Both the position numbers and the translations under genes were made by a program. This document shows, one piece after another, positions 35,297 to 44,699 of a stretch of DNA of 64,000 nucleotides. The notes beneath the pieces were generated by a model, which saw only the letters and a program-made list of their open reading frames with translations, was not told where the DNA came from and did no database searches. Within the stretch, counting starts at the first letter, position 1. Every line of letters begins with the position of its first letter. This DNA comes from Bacteroidales bacterium (GTDB taxonomy: Bacteria > Bacteroidota > Bacteroidia > Bacteroidales > UBA932): the NCBI GenBank assembly GCA_009777095.1, contig WRMN01000007.1, positions 1 to 64,000 on the forward strand, in the 5' to 3' direction.

Positions 35297-36730
35297 ATGC
35301 GAAAAATTATTACCATTTTACTGTTATGTGCACCCTTGTCGGCTTATGCACAATTGACGGCGCCGACTCGCGACTATGCGCTGCCTACTACCGCCCTTAC
35401 GGGTAATATTGATTCTGTTTTTGTGTTTTATGACGATGCAATAATGACGCTTACCGCAACACAACCCAATGGACATAATGCCGAATTTACTTGGAGAAAA
35501 CTGGATATTGACGCTGCCTCACTTGATTTGTATCATCAGGAAAGCGGTGTGATTGCTTCTACTATCAGTGATATTACGGAAGGCGGCTATCAGGTGGCTG
35601 TGCGCGATTTGGACGATTTAACGGCTGCTATTGACACCTTTACTGCCTGGGTGTTTCGCGATACTTTCAGTATTAATTCAATAAGCTACGAAATAGAGTG
35701 CGATGTGCTGAGTTTGAGAATGCACACCTCACCGGATATTCTTTATGAACCTTATATTATTTACAATTTTCCGCCGAACACAGGCAGAGTTTATCTTAAT
35801 CAGGTGCAGTCGGTAGAATGGGCACCGATAGATGGAGCAGGACAGGAAATAAGCGATGATGTTTTTTTTCCTAATGTAGAGAACCCCGCTACTGGATGGC
35901 GCACCAACCTTTCTTTATTTGCTTTTATTGATAATCCGCCGCCTTTGTGTGAATCGCCTTTCCGTTTCCGTTTGGTAGTAACAGATGTTTTCGGTAAAAG
36001 CGCTACCTACACCATGCCCAATACCATTAATGCCATATCGGTCATGGCTAATCCGACCATAGAAGCGTATGTGGATAATACTTGGCGGGATACTGAAGGG
36101 CTGCCTCACGGAGAAGCTTTGTACCAACTGCATTTTAAACACGACAAGAGTGCTAATGCTAATCATTACCAATGGAAAGGTTTTGCCAATGCACAGCAGA
36201 GTAGTGCCGATAGAACGCTGCTGTGGTCGGAGAGTTCAACTAATAGCAACGCTATAATTCCGAGTAATCCTTCTATCGGAGAACAATATGTAGGTACGCT
36301 GACAAACGGAGATAAATATATAGGTTATACACCAGGATCTTATTTGGTGCGGCTTACAGTGCGCAACAATGTTTGCGTGGATTCCGCTTCCGTAGAATAT
36401 ATTACTGTTGAACCTTCGTCCTTGGACCCGAAATCAATACCTAATGCCTTTACGCCCGGGAAAACCGTAAATAATATTTTCACCTTTGTGAAAGGAGAAG
36501 AACCGATATCAATGAAATATATTTATGTATATATTTACAACCGTTCCGGTGGTATGGTCTATCGCTATGAGGGGCGTTACGATGCATGGGAAGGCTGGAA
36601 CGGCCGTATGATGAACACAGGCGCCGATGTGTCGGAAGGCGTGTATTATTACGTGATTTCCGGACAGGGCTGGGACGATATTCCCTATAACACTAAACAA
36701 TATTCAGGATACTTACATCTATTCAGATAA
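35297..36730 (+). CDS. Secreted protein with type B (gliding/CHU_C-like) type IX sorting domain
   Basis: This 477-residue protein has a signal peptide ('MRKIITILLLCAPLSAYAQ') and immunoglobulin-like or PKD-like beta domains in the middle. The last 90 residues form the type B sorting domain: 'SIPNAFTPGKTVNN' at its start, 'YIYNRSGGMVYRYEG', 'WEGWNGRMMNTGADVSEGVYYYVI' and the terminal 'YSGYLHLFR'. Type B substrates leave through the type IX system and usually stay on the surface. It is placed between tyrS and hisS with 2-base and 0-base gaps, so it is translated from the same message. The binding target is unknown. Confidence 0.85.
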   Translation: MRKIITILLLCAPLSAYAQLTAPTRDYALPTTALTGNIDSVFVFYDDAIMTLTATQPNGHNAEFTWRKLDIDAASLDLYHQESGVIASTISDITEGGYQVAVRDLDDLTAAIDTFTAWVFRDTFSINSISYEIECDVLSLRMHTSPDILYEPYIIYNFPPNTGRVYLNQVQSVEWAPIDGAGQEISDDVFFPNVENPATGWRTNLSLFAFIDNPPPLCESPFRFRLVVTDVFGKSATYTMPNTINAISVMANPTIEAYVDNTWRDTEGLPHGEALYQLHFKHDKSANANHYQWKGFANAQQSSADRTLLWSESSTNSNAIIPSNPSIGEQYVGTLTNGDKYIGYTPGSYLVRLTVRNNVCVDSASVEYITVEPSSLDPKSIPNAFTPGKTVNNIFTFVKGEEPISMKYIYVYIYNRSGGMVYRYEGRYDAWEGWNGRMMNTGADVSEGVYYYVISGQGWDDIPYNTKQYSGYLHLFR

Positions 36731-38089
36731 ATGGCTCAAAGAACTGCTATACCTTCGGGAACACGTGATTTTTTGCCGCGGGAAATGCTGCGGCGTAATT
36801 ATATTTTCGACACTATCCGTACTGTTTTCAAACAATACGGCTATGTTCCCATAGAAACTCCCGCCATGGAAAACCTCTCTACCTTGCTTGGTAAATATGG
36901 CGAAGAGGGCGATAAATTGTTGTACAGAATATTAAATTCGGGTAACGCTTTTGCAGGTGTTGACCCTTCGGACTTGGCTAATAACACTCTCTTGTCGGCG
37001 AAGGTTTGCGAGAAAGGCCTGCGCTACGACCTTACCGTGCCCTTTGCCCGCTTTGTGGTACAGCATCAGCAGGATATTGTATTCCCTTTCAAACGTTACC
37101 AAATACAGCCCGTTTGGCGTGCCGACCGTCCGCAGAAAGGCCGTTACCGCGAGTTTTACCAGTGCGACGTTGACGTAATCGGCAGCCATTCGCTTTTGTA
37201 TGAGGTAGAATTAGTGCAAATTGTAGATGCGGTATTTACGCAGTTAAATATTCCCGTAACGGTAAAAATTAATAATCGGAAAATATTAAGCGGCATAGCC
37301 GAAATAATGGGCGCTGCCGACCGTTTAACAGATATAACCGTAGCCATTGATAAAATAGATAAGATAGGGCAGGAAGCCGTATTGAATGAGCTATTAAATA
37401 AAGGTATTACTGAAACCGCTGTGCAACAGTTATTGCCGATTTTGACCCTGAGCGGCGCCAATGAAGAGCAATTAACGCGCTTGTCGGCTATTTTATCCGC
37501 TTCTACAACGGCATTACAGGGTATAGAAGAACTTCGTACTATTTTCAATTATTTGGAAATTTTGAAATTAGGACAAAAGGTGGAGCTGGATTTGTCCTTG
37601 GCGCGCGGCCTGAACTACTATACAGGCGCTATTTTTGAAGTAAAATCTAATGAAATTTCCATAGGAAGTATCTGTGGAGGAGGACGTTATGATGACCTTA
37701 CAGGCGTTTTTGGCCTCAAAAATGTTTCGGGGGTAGGCATTTCTTTCGGCGCCGACCGTATTTATGATGTAATCAACGCCTTAGATAGATTTCCTGAAGC
37801 CGCTATGGAGCATACCAAGGTACTTTTCCTTAATTTAGGGCAGAAAGAATCAATAAAAGCCTTAGAATGTTTAAAAGAGTTAAGAGCAATCGGTATTTCG
37901 GCTGAAATATACCCGGAAATTGCCAAAATGAAGAAACAAATGGAGTATGCCGACAAAAAAGCCATACCTTATGTGGTAATTATAGGAGAAGAAGAGCTAA
38001 ATGATAATACTCTGTCATTCAAAGATATGCGGTCAGGAGAGCAAAAAAAATCAGATTTAAAAACGCTTTTAGCTGATTTTTCATGTTAA
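36731..38089 (+). CDS. hisS: Histidyl-tRNA synthetase
   Basis: This 452-residue class II synthetase begins '[16 protein letters not shown]'. The HisRS motifs are clear: '[13 protein letters not shown]' (motif-related Arg), '[23 protein letters not shown]' spread over motif 2, '[15 protein letters not shown]' (HisA) and 'GGGRYDDL' (HisB region, motif 3). The C-terminal anticodon-binding domain ends at 'DFSC'. The ATG follows the previous stop without a gap. Confidence 0.96.
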   Translation: MAQRTAIPSGTRDFLPREMLRRNYIFDTIRTVFKQYGYVPIETPAMENLSTLLGKYGEEGDKLLYRILNSGNAFAGVDPSDLANNTLLSAKVCEKGLRYDLTVPFARFVVQHQQDIVFPFKRYQIQPVWRADRPQKGRYREFYQCDVDVIGSHSLLYEVELVQIVDAVFTQLNIPVTVKINNRKILSGIAEIMGAADRLTDITVAIDKIDKIGQEAVLNELLNKGITETAVQQLLPILTLSGANEEQLTRLSAILSASTTALQGIEELRTIFNYLEILKLGQKVELDLSLARGLNYYTGAIFEVKSNEISIGSICGGGRYDDLTGVFGLKNVSGVGISFGADRIYDVINALDRFPEAAMEHTKVLFLNLGQKESIKALECLKELRAIGISAEIYPEIAKMKKQMEYADKKAIPYVVIIGEEELNDNTLSFKDMRSGEQKKSDLKTLLADFSC

Positions 38090-38115
38090 ATTTTGAAAAA
38101 TTTTCTCAAAAAAAG

Positions 38116-38146
38116 TTTGGAAACAACTAATAAACACTTATATTTG
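38116..38146 (+). promoter_or_regulatory. HU gene promoter (TTTG-N19-TATATTTG)
   Basis: TTTG at 38116-38119 and TATATTTG at 38139-38146 with exactly 19 bases between are a perfect consensus, fitting a highly expressed gene. Confidence 0.8.
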
Positions 38147-38207
38147 CATCACGAAACAAATAATTATAATAACGAAACAAATTCATTAACCTTTAAATTT
38201 TAAAATT

Positions 38208-38480
38208 ATGAACAAAGCTCAATTAATTGATGCAGTTGCAGCTAAAGCTGGTTTGACTAAAGTTGATGCGAAGAAAGCTATCGACGCTTTTATTGGTGTA
38301 ACAGCAGGCGCTTTAAAGAAAGGCGACCGTCTTGCATTAGTAGGTTTCGGTTCTTTCTCTGTAACTAAACGTAGCGCTCGTACAGGCCGTAACCCTCGTA
38401 CAGGTGCAACAATTAAGATTGCCGCTAAGAAAGTGGTTCGCTTCAAACCCGGTGCGGAATTAACCGCAATGGTTAAGTAA
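38208..38480 (+). CDS. hup: DNA-binding protein HU
   Basis: This 90-residue nucleoid protein starts 'MNKAQLIDAVAAKAGLTKVDAKKAIDA' in family style and has the DNA-contacting arm 'GFGSFSVTKRSARTGRNPRTG' plus 'IKIAAKKVVRFKPGAEL'. It compacts DNA as a dimer. It has its own strong promoter and a terminator, so it is a single-gene unit. Confidence 0.96.
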   Translation: MNKAQLIDAVAAKAGLTKVDAKKAIDAFIGVTAGALKKGDRLALVGFGSFSVTKRSARTGRNPRTGATIKIAAKKVVRFKPGAELTAMVK

Positions 38481-38508
38481 GACAATTTTCTTATTTGATT
38501 GAAAGAAG

Positions 38509-38536
38509 AGCCCCGACAAAAGGGGCTTTTTTTTTA
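38509..38536 (+). terminator. Terminator after HU gene
   Basis: AGCCCC and GGGGCT form a stem with a 7-base loop, followed by nine T residues. The next start codon (38543) is only a few bases downstream, so the receptor gene has little room for its own promoter. Confidence 0.85.
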
Positions 38537-38542
38537 AGTCTC

Positions 38543-40654
38543 ATGAAAACACCCGCGCTTTACCTACTGCTATGCTTGCTTTCTACAATTTCGCATCAGC
38601 AGGCGTACGGACAACAGCATAATAGTCCGACAACCGATACTTCCACCGTGCTGACTACGGTGGTAATATCGACCGAGCGGCCTAACAGCAATGTTGTCCG
38701 CCCCGAAATGAGTATGGAAAGGTTGGCTATTCAACAAATCAAGCTTATTCCTGCGCTTTTTGGGGAGGTGGACGTGATTAAAGCCATTCAATTGCTGCCG
38801 GGCGTAGTGGCTGCCAGCGAGGGTTCTTCGGGCTATAGCGTTAGGGGCGGCAGTCCCGACCAAAACCTGATTCTCTTTGATAATGCATTGGTCTATAACG
38901 CCTCGCATCTCATGGGCTTCTTTTCGGTATTTAACAATGAAGCGATTGAAGATATTACTTTGTATAAAGGTGATATCCCTGCTTCGTATGGTGGCCGCCT
39001 CTCTTCATTATTAGACATACAGGGAAAAACAGGTCGAGACCAATGGGGGTTTAATGCAGGCATTGGCCTTATTTCAAGTAGATTGACCTTAGAAGGGCCT
39101 GTTTTAGATAATGCTAATTTGCTGCTGGCTGCTCGGCGTACTTATGCCGACATTTTTTTTCCCCTTCTGCCTGACGAGGGTGCGCGTGATGCCATTCTTT
39201 ATTTTTACGACCTGAATGCCAAGCTGCATTGGCGCATCAATCGGCAAAATCAGTTGTCGTTTACCGCTTATCATGGCCGCGATAAGTTCGGAAATTCCGA
39301 TATGGCTATGGTTTTTGGCAATATGACAGGCACCTTGCGTTGGAAATACTTTATTAATGACAACTGGAGCATACAGACGGAACTGCTGGGAAGCGGCTAT
39401 AACTACCGAATGGCAGCTACCATGGACGCTTTTATCGGCGAGTGGAATTCGCACATCTATAGCTTGGGCGGCAGGGCAGACCTTAGCTTCCGCTATGGGG
39501 AAAATAGCCTGCGTTTCGGCTGGAATTCCGACTATAAATGGTTTACTCCCGGCGGCGGCGAGGCTGTTGTTGACGAAGAAAGCTACACGATGAGCATGGA
39601 TAGAAAATACGCTTGGGAAAATGCCCTGTATATTACCCATCAGCATCAATTTTTCAAAAAAATTACCTTGAAATACGGCCTGCGCCTGACGCGCTTTGAT
39701 AATCTTGGCCCTACCAATGAATATGCTGTAAATGAAAATTATGAGGTAACCGATACGCTTAGCATGGCATCAGGACGATTTTATCACCATACCTGGGGCG
39801 TAGAGCCCCGACTGGGCTTGACTTATGCTTTTAACGATGGTTTTTCGCTGAAAGCCTCTTATTCGCGCACGATGCAGTTTGTGCACCTGCTCTCGATGTC
39901 AACCGCCGGTTCGCCTTTAGATGTGTGGATTCCTTCCAACCTTACCATAAAGCCGTCGGTTGCCAACCAGTATGTCATAGGCGCCTTTGCCAATTTTATG
40001 GATAACCTGCTCGAAACTTCTGTGGAAATCTATTACAAGCAACTAAGTAATGTTATTGATTTTAAAGACCACGCTAAGATAATAGGAAATAATATTGCGG
40101 AATCGGAAATCCGTGCCGGAACAGGTGAAAATTACGGCATGGAACTGATGGTGCGGAAAAACGAAGGCAAACTTACCGGCTGGCTGAGCTACACATGGTC
40201 GCGGGCTTTTCGCACTGTTCCTGCCATTAATAAAGGCGCGCCCTATTCTTCGCCTTTCGACCGACCGCATAATATCAACCTTGTGCTGTCCTATCCTTTC
40301 TCATCGCGCTTAACGGCTTCGCTGAACTGGGTGTACCTTACCGGTCAGCCGGTAACTTTCCCCGAAGCGCGTTATGCCTTTGGCGATGATTATATTCCGG
40401 TATATTCGGCGCGCAATAGCTACCGCATGCCCGATTATCACCGTTTAGATGCCTCTTTGGATATAGCCTTAGGCAAGCAATACCCCGGCAAACGCTGGAA
40501 GCACAGCCTCAATGTTTCCGTATATAACCTCTATGGCCGTAAAAATCCATGGACTATTAGTTTTAAAACCGATTTTGATGATAGCCAATATGCCGAAATG
40601 ACTTATCTTTTTAGCTTTGTACCTTCCCTGACATACATCATAAGTTTTCAATGA
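38543..40654 (+). CDS. TonB-dependent outer-membrane receptor
   Basis: From the ATG at 38543 this is a 703-residue protein with a signal peptide ('LYLLLCLLSTISHQQAYGQ'). An in-frame upstream start would include terminator sequence and is rejected. The plug domain carries 'VDVIKAIQLLPGVVAASEGSSGYSVRGG' (in pieces) and 'EDITLYKGDIPASYGGRLSS'; the barrel fills the rest and ends 'YIISFQ' with a terminal aromatic near the C-terminus. It lacks the usual N-terminal carboxypeptidase-like domain. Paired with a DUF4249 lipoprotein overlapping or adjoining its stop, as is usual in Bacteroidetes. Substrate unknown. Confidence 0.9.
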   Translation: MKTPALYLLLCLLSTISHQQAYGQQHNSPTTDTSTVLTTVVISTERPNSNVVRPEMSMERLAIQQIKLIPALFGEVDVIKAIQLLPGVVAASEGSSGYSVRGGSPDQNLILFDNALVYNASHLMGFFSVFNNEAIEDITLYKGDIPASYGGRLSSLLDIQGKTGRDQWGFNAGIGLISSRLTLEGPVLDNANLLLAARRTYADIFFPLLPDEGARDAILYFYDLNAKLHWRINRQNQLSFTAYHGRDKFGNSDMAMVFGNMTGTLRWKYFINDNWSIQTELLGSGYNYRMAATMDAFIGEWNSHIYSLGGRADLSFRYGENSLRFGWNSDYKWFTPGGGEAVVDEESYTMSMDRKYAWENALYITHQHQFFKKITLKYGLRLTRFDNLGPTNEYAVNENYEVTDTLSMASGRFYHHTWGVEPRLGLTYAFNDGFSLKASYSRTMQFVHLLSMSTAGSPLDVWIPSNLTIKPSVANQYVIGAFANFMDNLLETSVEIYYKQLSNVIDFKDHAKIIGNNIAESEIRAGTGENYGMELMVRKNEGKLTGWLSYTWSRAFRTVPAINKGAPYSSPFDRPHNINLVLSYPFSSRLTASLNWVYLTGQPVTFPEARYAFGDDYIPVYSARNSYRMPDYHRLDASLDIALGKQYPGKRWKHSLNVSVYNLYGRKNPWTISFKTDFDDSQYAEMTYLFSFVPSLTYIISFQ

Positions 40655-40680
40655 ATAATGCACAATATCTTAATTTAAAC

Positions 40681-41580
40681 ATGAAGCACGTTCTAATATG
40701 CCTACTGCTTTTAGTTGCCCTCTGCGGCTGCAGGGAGCGAATGTATATTAGCACCGATAACGCCGCTCCGCAATTGGTGATTACCGGTTGTATTACTACC
40801 GATACAACCTGGCATCTTGTTACCATTTCACAGACAACAGGCTATTTTGGCAGCGAAACGCCAAAAACTTATGATGATGCTACGGTAAGCATAAACGGCG
40901 AGCCGCTTTATGCCCTGGGACATGGAAGATATTATACCGGATCGGATTTTTTCGGAGAGCCGGGGAAAACTTATGTGTTAGAAGCCTACGTTGATAAGGA
41001 TAGTAACGGAAACCTTCAACGTTATACTGCATCTGCCACTATGCCGCCCATGCACGAACTTGATTCCATTACCCTGCGCATATTCCGCTATCATGATGGC
41101 CTGCCTGTTTGGGCTATTTATGTGAATTTTCAGGATATAGCAAACTTTCCCAATCTTTTCGGAGCGCATCTTTATATCAATTCGGAACAATACAGCAATA
41201 AATTGCGGCGGTATTTTTTGAACGACTTTGATGAGAGTGCAGCCGATGGCCGATATATCCGTTTTCCCTTAATTACTGAATATGTTATAGCTAATTATGC
41301 GCTGTATTGGAATAGTGATAATTATTATGACAATTATTTCAATCTATATGAGGGAGATACGCTCACGGTGGAATTAAATATGCTTGATCGGGCTTATTTC
41401 AACTATTTACAGGCGGCCAAATCGGAGGTAAGGGGCAATAATCCTTTATTTGCAGGGCCTCCGGCCAATGTTCAGGGCAATATTCAAGGCGGCGCCTTAG
41501 GCATTTTCGGCGCCTACACCACCAGCCGAAAAAGCCTTATCATTACCGAAGAATATGGGTTCCCGCAGAGAGATGAGTAG
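40681..41580 (+). CDS. DUF4249 family lipoprotein
   Basis: From the ATG at 40681 this is a 299-residue protein with a lipoprotein signal ('MKHVLICLLLLVALCGCRE', Cys17). An ATG at 40651 overlaps the receptor stop and would put a 10-residue tail before the signal, so the later start is preferred. The body ('LVITGCITTDTTWHLVTISQT', 'VSINGEPLYAL', 'GKTYVLEAYV') matches DUF4249. Such proteins are the regular partners of TonB receptors of the preceding type, perhaps as surface lids or substrate-binding factors (inference). Confidence 0.85.
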   Translation: MKHVLICLLLLVALCGCRERMYISTDNAAPQLVITGCITTDTTWHLVTISQTTGYFGSETPKTYDDATVSINGEPLYALGHGRYYTGSDFFGEPGKTYVLEAYVDKDSNGNLQRYTASATMPPMHELDSITLRIFRYHDGLPVWAIYVNFQDIANFPNLFGAHLYINSEQYSNKLRRYFLNDFDESAADGRYIRFPLITEYVIANYALYWNSDNYYDNYFNLYEGDTLTVELNMLDRAYFNYLQAAKSEVRGNNPLFAGPPANVQGNIQGGALGIFGAYTTSRKSLIITEEYGFPQRDE

Positions 41581-41725
41581 GGATATTCGGGAAATAAAAT
41601 TCAAATCCCAATCCTGACTTCAACACTTTCTCAATGTGTTTTCTTTCAATCATCTTTAAATCAATATCTTGCAGTTTTTACAACACCGTTTTGGGTGTCC
41701 CAAAGAAAAATTGAACGAGGGAATA

Positions 41726-41970
41726 AAGGCTGAAAGCCTTATATACCCCAGCCCAATGGCAACGCCTTGGGCTAATGATGCACACAAACCAATTCGCGCT
41801 TCGTTTGCCTTTATTATTCCGCCAATGTAGGCATACAATTCCTTAATTTTATTATTTTGGTGCAAAATTACAAAATAATATGCTGCCTTTTCAAGGCGCA
41901 CATTGGTTTTTGCGTATTATTAGCCCAAGGCGTTGCCATTGGGCTGGGATATACTAAGGCTTTCAGCCTT
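41726..41970. repeat. 245-bp palindromic element (MITE-like)
   Basis: The arms at 41726-41776 and 41919-41970 are almost perfect inverted copies over about 51 bases; both begin AAGGCTGAAAGCCTT from the outside and end GCCTTGGGCTAAT. Each arm contains smaller palindromes (AAGGCT-GAA-AGCCTT, and AGCCCA...TGGGCT around GGCAACGCC). The 142-base centre is A+T rich and non-coding. A short apparent open frame on the minus strand across it is taken as fortuitous. Confidence 0.8.
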
Positions 41971-42179
41971 TTGAGTTTGACACTTGTTTTAAAAAACGCA
42001 TATGAAATATTTTCACTTTTGCCATAAAATTTCATTTATACATTACAAAAGTATTTCTTACAAAGGTTCGGGCGGGCGATGCAATTGCAAATTTGCACAA
42101 AGTTTCTGTGGGCATACACCTTCGCTTGTGTGGAACCTCGCTCGTTAGGTGCTCGGCATTTTACCTTATCAATTTATTT
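41971..42179. other. Non-coding flank of accessory patch
   Basis: No gene is seen. The stretch holds a GTTAGGT heptamer at 42144-42150, 30 bases after the TPR gene's stop, and a segment with CACCTTCGCT that loosely recurs at 43616-43625 as TCCTTCGCT. Confidence 0.4.
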
Positions 42180-43133
42180 CTACCTTATTTTTGTATTGCT
42201 TGTAAATTCTGTAAAACTAACATTATGCCTATTCATACTTGCTCTTTGAAAACAGTTAATTGCTTTGTCTTGTTGGCCTAAATATTGATATGCAAGTCCC
42301 ATATTATTGTATGTTTCTGCTAAATTAGGGCTTAGATCAATGGCTTTTTCGTAATATTCAATGGCTATACCATAATCGCCTTTTTTCTGATATAGATTTC
42401 CCATATTATAATAAGCCTCCAGATAATCAGGATTTAATTCAATGGCTCTTTTATAAGAATTAGTTGCTAAATTATAATCGCCTTTTTTCTGATACAAATT
42501 TCCCATATTATAATAAATTTCTGCTAAATCAGAGTCTAATTTAATGGCTTCTTCGTAACACTCAATCCCTTTATCATAATTGCCTTTTTGTAGATATGCA
42601 TTTCCCATATCATAATAAACTCTTACATCTTTAGGGTTCAATTCAATGGCTTTTTTATAACGCTCAATTGCTTTATCATAATTCCCTTTACTATAAAACA
42701 TAATTCCCAAATTATAATAAGCTCTTGCATCATCATATATTAATCCAATAGCTTCTTTTCCTCTTATAGGTAAAACTTTAGGCATAGTCAAAGGCATATC
42801 TTCAGCCATAACTATAGGCTTATCTTTAGATATATCCATAAGAATATTTTTGGACGTAACTTTAGGTTTATCATTAGATCTATCTATAGTCATACTTTTT
42901 AAACTAGCACTAAAAAATCCAGGTAATACTAACAACATTATTGTTGCCGCAATGCGTGGAAGATTTCTAATTTTTATTGCTATATAGTTGGGTACTGTAT
43001 GATATATTTCCATTTTATCTTTTAAAATATATATTTTTTTCCTTGTACCAATAAGTGTTCTAATTGACGAAGTCATTCCAACTATTATTGTGATAGAAGA
43101 AATTACTATGATAAATGTATCAATTTTGCCCAT
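42180..43133 (-). CDS. Membrane-anchored TPR protein, function unknown
   Basis: This 317-residue protein has a membrane span at the N-terminus (about residues 5-25), a basic linker, a second hydrophobic span around 'IAATIMLLVLPGFFSASL' (about 62-80), a low-complexity segment rich in Asp, Lys and Met, and five canonical 34-residue TPRs from about residue 130 to 300 (repeat pattern 'YYNMGNLYQKKGDYxxAxxxYxxAIxLxPx'). The coding DNA is clearly more A+T rich than the flanking genes. It overlaps the upstream small membrane protein gene by 14 bases, so the two are translationally coupled. I do not recognise a pathway; a peptide- or protein-binding sensor is plausible. Confidence 0.75.
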   Translation of the reverse strand: MGKIDTFIIVISSITIIVGMTSSIRTLIGTRKKIYILKDKMEIYHTVPNYIAIKIRNLPRIAATIMLLVLPGFFSASLKSMTIDRSNDKPKVTSKNILMDISKDKPIVMAEDMPLTMPKVLPIRGKEAIGLIYDDARAYYNLGIMFYSKGNYDKAIERYKKAIELNPKDVRVYYDMGNAYLQKGNYDKGIECYEEAIKLDSDLAEIYYNMGNLYQKKGDYNLATNSYKRAIELNPDYLEAYYNMGNLYQKKGDYGIAIEYYEKAIDLSPNLAETYNNMGLAYQYLGQQDKAINCFQRASMNRHNVSFTEFTSNTKIR

Positions 43134-43527
43134 TTGCTATATTATTTATTCGATTAAATATTGAGTAACTATTTAAGAATGCCACCAAACTGATAGTAAT
43201 AGCGAATATTTTAAATAATATTTTGTTAAATTGTTCTATTGCTCCGATTTCATACAAATAAGCAAGCATTAAAAACGTGGAAAAAATAATAATAAAATAC
43301 AATGAAACCCCTTTTTTTTCTTTTTCCCATTTTTCTCCTAATTTTTTCTTGTCTTCTAATTCGTTGATATTCGATAAATTTAAAACTAGCCCAAACAAAA
43401 TGAAATCTATCTCATTAAAAAGAAAATAAACAGTACTCCCTTTATAAAACAAAAACACGAAGAGTCTAACAATAAAAGGTATTAATCCTACCATCACAGT
43501 ATTTATTAGCCAATTTGTTTTAACCAT
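43120..43527 (-). CDS. Small four-span membrane protein, unknown
   Basis: This 135-residue protein has about four membrane spans (near residues 10-28, 37-52, 75-95 and 103-122) and a charged cytoplasmic or periplasmic loop between the second and third ('ELEDKKKLGEKWEKEKKG'). It resembles no family I can name. Codon use is A+T rich like its TPR partner, with which it overlaps. The pair has no homologous function to the neighbouring glycosyltransferase. Confidence 0.65.
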   Translation of the reverse strand: MVKTNWLINTVMVGLIPFIVRLFVFLFYKGSTVYFLFNEIDFILFGLVLNLSNINELEDKKKLGEKWEKEKKGVSLYFIIIFSTFLMLAYLYEIGAIEQFNKILFKIFAITISLVAFLNSYSIFNRINNIANGQN

Positions 43528-43628
43528 AAATTCTATTTCTTTTCAAAAATTTTTCTCTAATCTGTCAAATTACACATCTCTTTCAACCTTATTTTTCATC
43601 AATGCCTGCACACATGTCCTTCGCTGAC

Positions 43629-43635
43629 GCCTAAC
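43629..43635. other. GCCTAAC heptamer bounding the A+T-rich gene pair
   Basis: GCCTAAC on the plus strand (GTTAGGC on the minus) stands about 100 bases upstream of the small membrane gene. It fits the integron core-site pattern GTTRRRY, as does GTTAGGT at 42144-42150 for the opposite boundary. Complete attC sites were not found. Confidence 0.25.
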
Positions 43636-43654
43636 GGCCAAATACAAGTCGTAA

Positions 43655-44614
43655 TTAACCACCAACCCTCTCGTCAATTAAATACTTATTTCGCTCGCTG
43701 CTGTTGCGCGAGACCAATTCGCCGAGGAAGCCGGCTAAAAACAATTGTACGCCGATAATCAAGGTAACTAGGGCCAAGTAGAATAAAGGCTGGTCGGTTA
43801 CAGGCCGATAATATAAACCCTGTGATTGGGCATGCAATTTTTCCGCAATAACCCAAACCGTAAGCACAAAGCCTGCCAGAAACATCAGCGAGCCTAATAA
43901 GCCAAAGACATGCATGGGGCGTTTACCGAATTTCCCTACAAACATCACCGTTAACAAATCCAGATAGCCGTTCACAAAACGGGAAACACCGAATTTCGAT
44001 ACACCATATTTGCGCGCCTGATGCTGCACTGCCTTCTCCCCTATTTTATTAAAGCCTGCCTGCTTCGCTAAGACAGGAATGTAGCGGTGCATTTCGCCGT
44101 AAACCTCTATACTTTTCACTACCTTGCGCTTATAGGCTTTCAGCCCGCAATTAAAATCATGCAGCTTAATGCCCGATATGCGGCGGGCAGTCCAATTATA
44201 TAATTTAGAAGGTATATTCTTGGCAAAGGTCGAATCGTAGCGTTTCTTTTTCCAGCCCGACACTAAGTCGTAGCCTTCTTCGGTAATCATTCTATACAGT
44301 TCGGGAATTTCCTCAGGACTATCCTGCAAATCGGCGTCCATAGTTACTACCACCTCGCCCTTGGCCGCATCGAAGCCGCAAAAGAGCGCAGCCGACTTTC
44401 CGTAGTTGCGCCGAAAACGAATGCCGCGAATAAAAGGCTTTGTTGCAGCTAATTGCTGAATTACCTCCCAAGAGCCATCGCGGCTGCCATCGTCAACAAA
44501 CAACAGCTCAAAAGAGTAGCCTTTTTCGTTCATCACCCGCTCTACCCAAGCAGTAAGTTCCGACAAGGACTCCTCTTCGTTATAGAGAGGGACGATTATG
44601 GAGAGGTTAAACAT
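43655..44614 (-). CDS. Family 2 glycosyltransferase (dolichol-phosphate mannosyltransferase/GtrB-like)
   Basis: This 319-residue protein has a cytoplasmic GT2 catalytic domain: 'LSIIVPLYNEEESL', 'LLFVDDGSRDGSWEVI', 'VVTMDADLQDSPEEIPEL' (DxD metal site) and 'DFNCGLKAYKRKV'. Two C-terminal membrane spans follow (about 235-258 and 275-298). This layout transfers sugars to polyprenyl phosphate for later use outside the membrane. It lies 85 bases after the DUF4199 gene, a pair that is common in Bacteroidetes. Confidence 0.92.
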   Translation of the reverse strand: MFNLSIIVPLYNEEESLSELTAWVERVMNEKGYSFELLFVDDGSRDGSWEVIQQLAATKPFIRGIRFRRNYGKSAALFCGFDAAKGEVVVTMDADLQDSPEEIPELYRMITEEGYDLVSGWKKKRYDSTFAKNIPSKLYNWTARRISGIKLHDFNCGLKAYKRKVVKSIEVYGEMHRYIPVLAKQAGFNKIGEKAVQHQARKYGVSKFGVSRFVNGYLDLLTVMFVGKFGKRPMHVFGLLGSLMFLAGFVLTVWVIAEKLHAQSQGLYYRPVTDQPLFYLALVTLIIGVQLFLAGFLGELVSRNSSERNKYLIDERVGG

Positions 44615-44699
44615 TTATGAGTTATGAGTTATGATTGGTTATTTTGATGAAGGTTGATGCTTCTATTCTTCATCTATTTTCATCTATCTTCATCTTTTT

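Noticed and set aside
41656-41901. Minus-strand open frame of 81 codons ending in a Cys-rich stretch
   Set aside because: It runs through one arm of the palindromic element and its A+T-rich centre; the frame is set by the repeat and there is no promoter or family resemblance.
42000-43700. Complete integron cassette with attC sites
   Set aside because: Only single GTTRRRY/RYYYAAC heptamers are found at each side; matching partners at 57-141 bases and the L-box folds were not found by eye.
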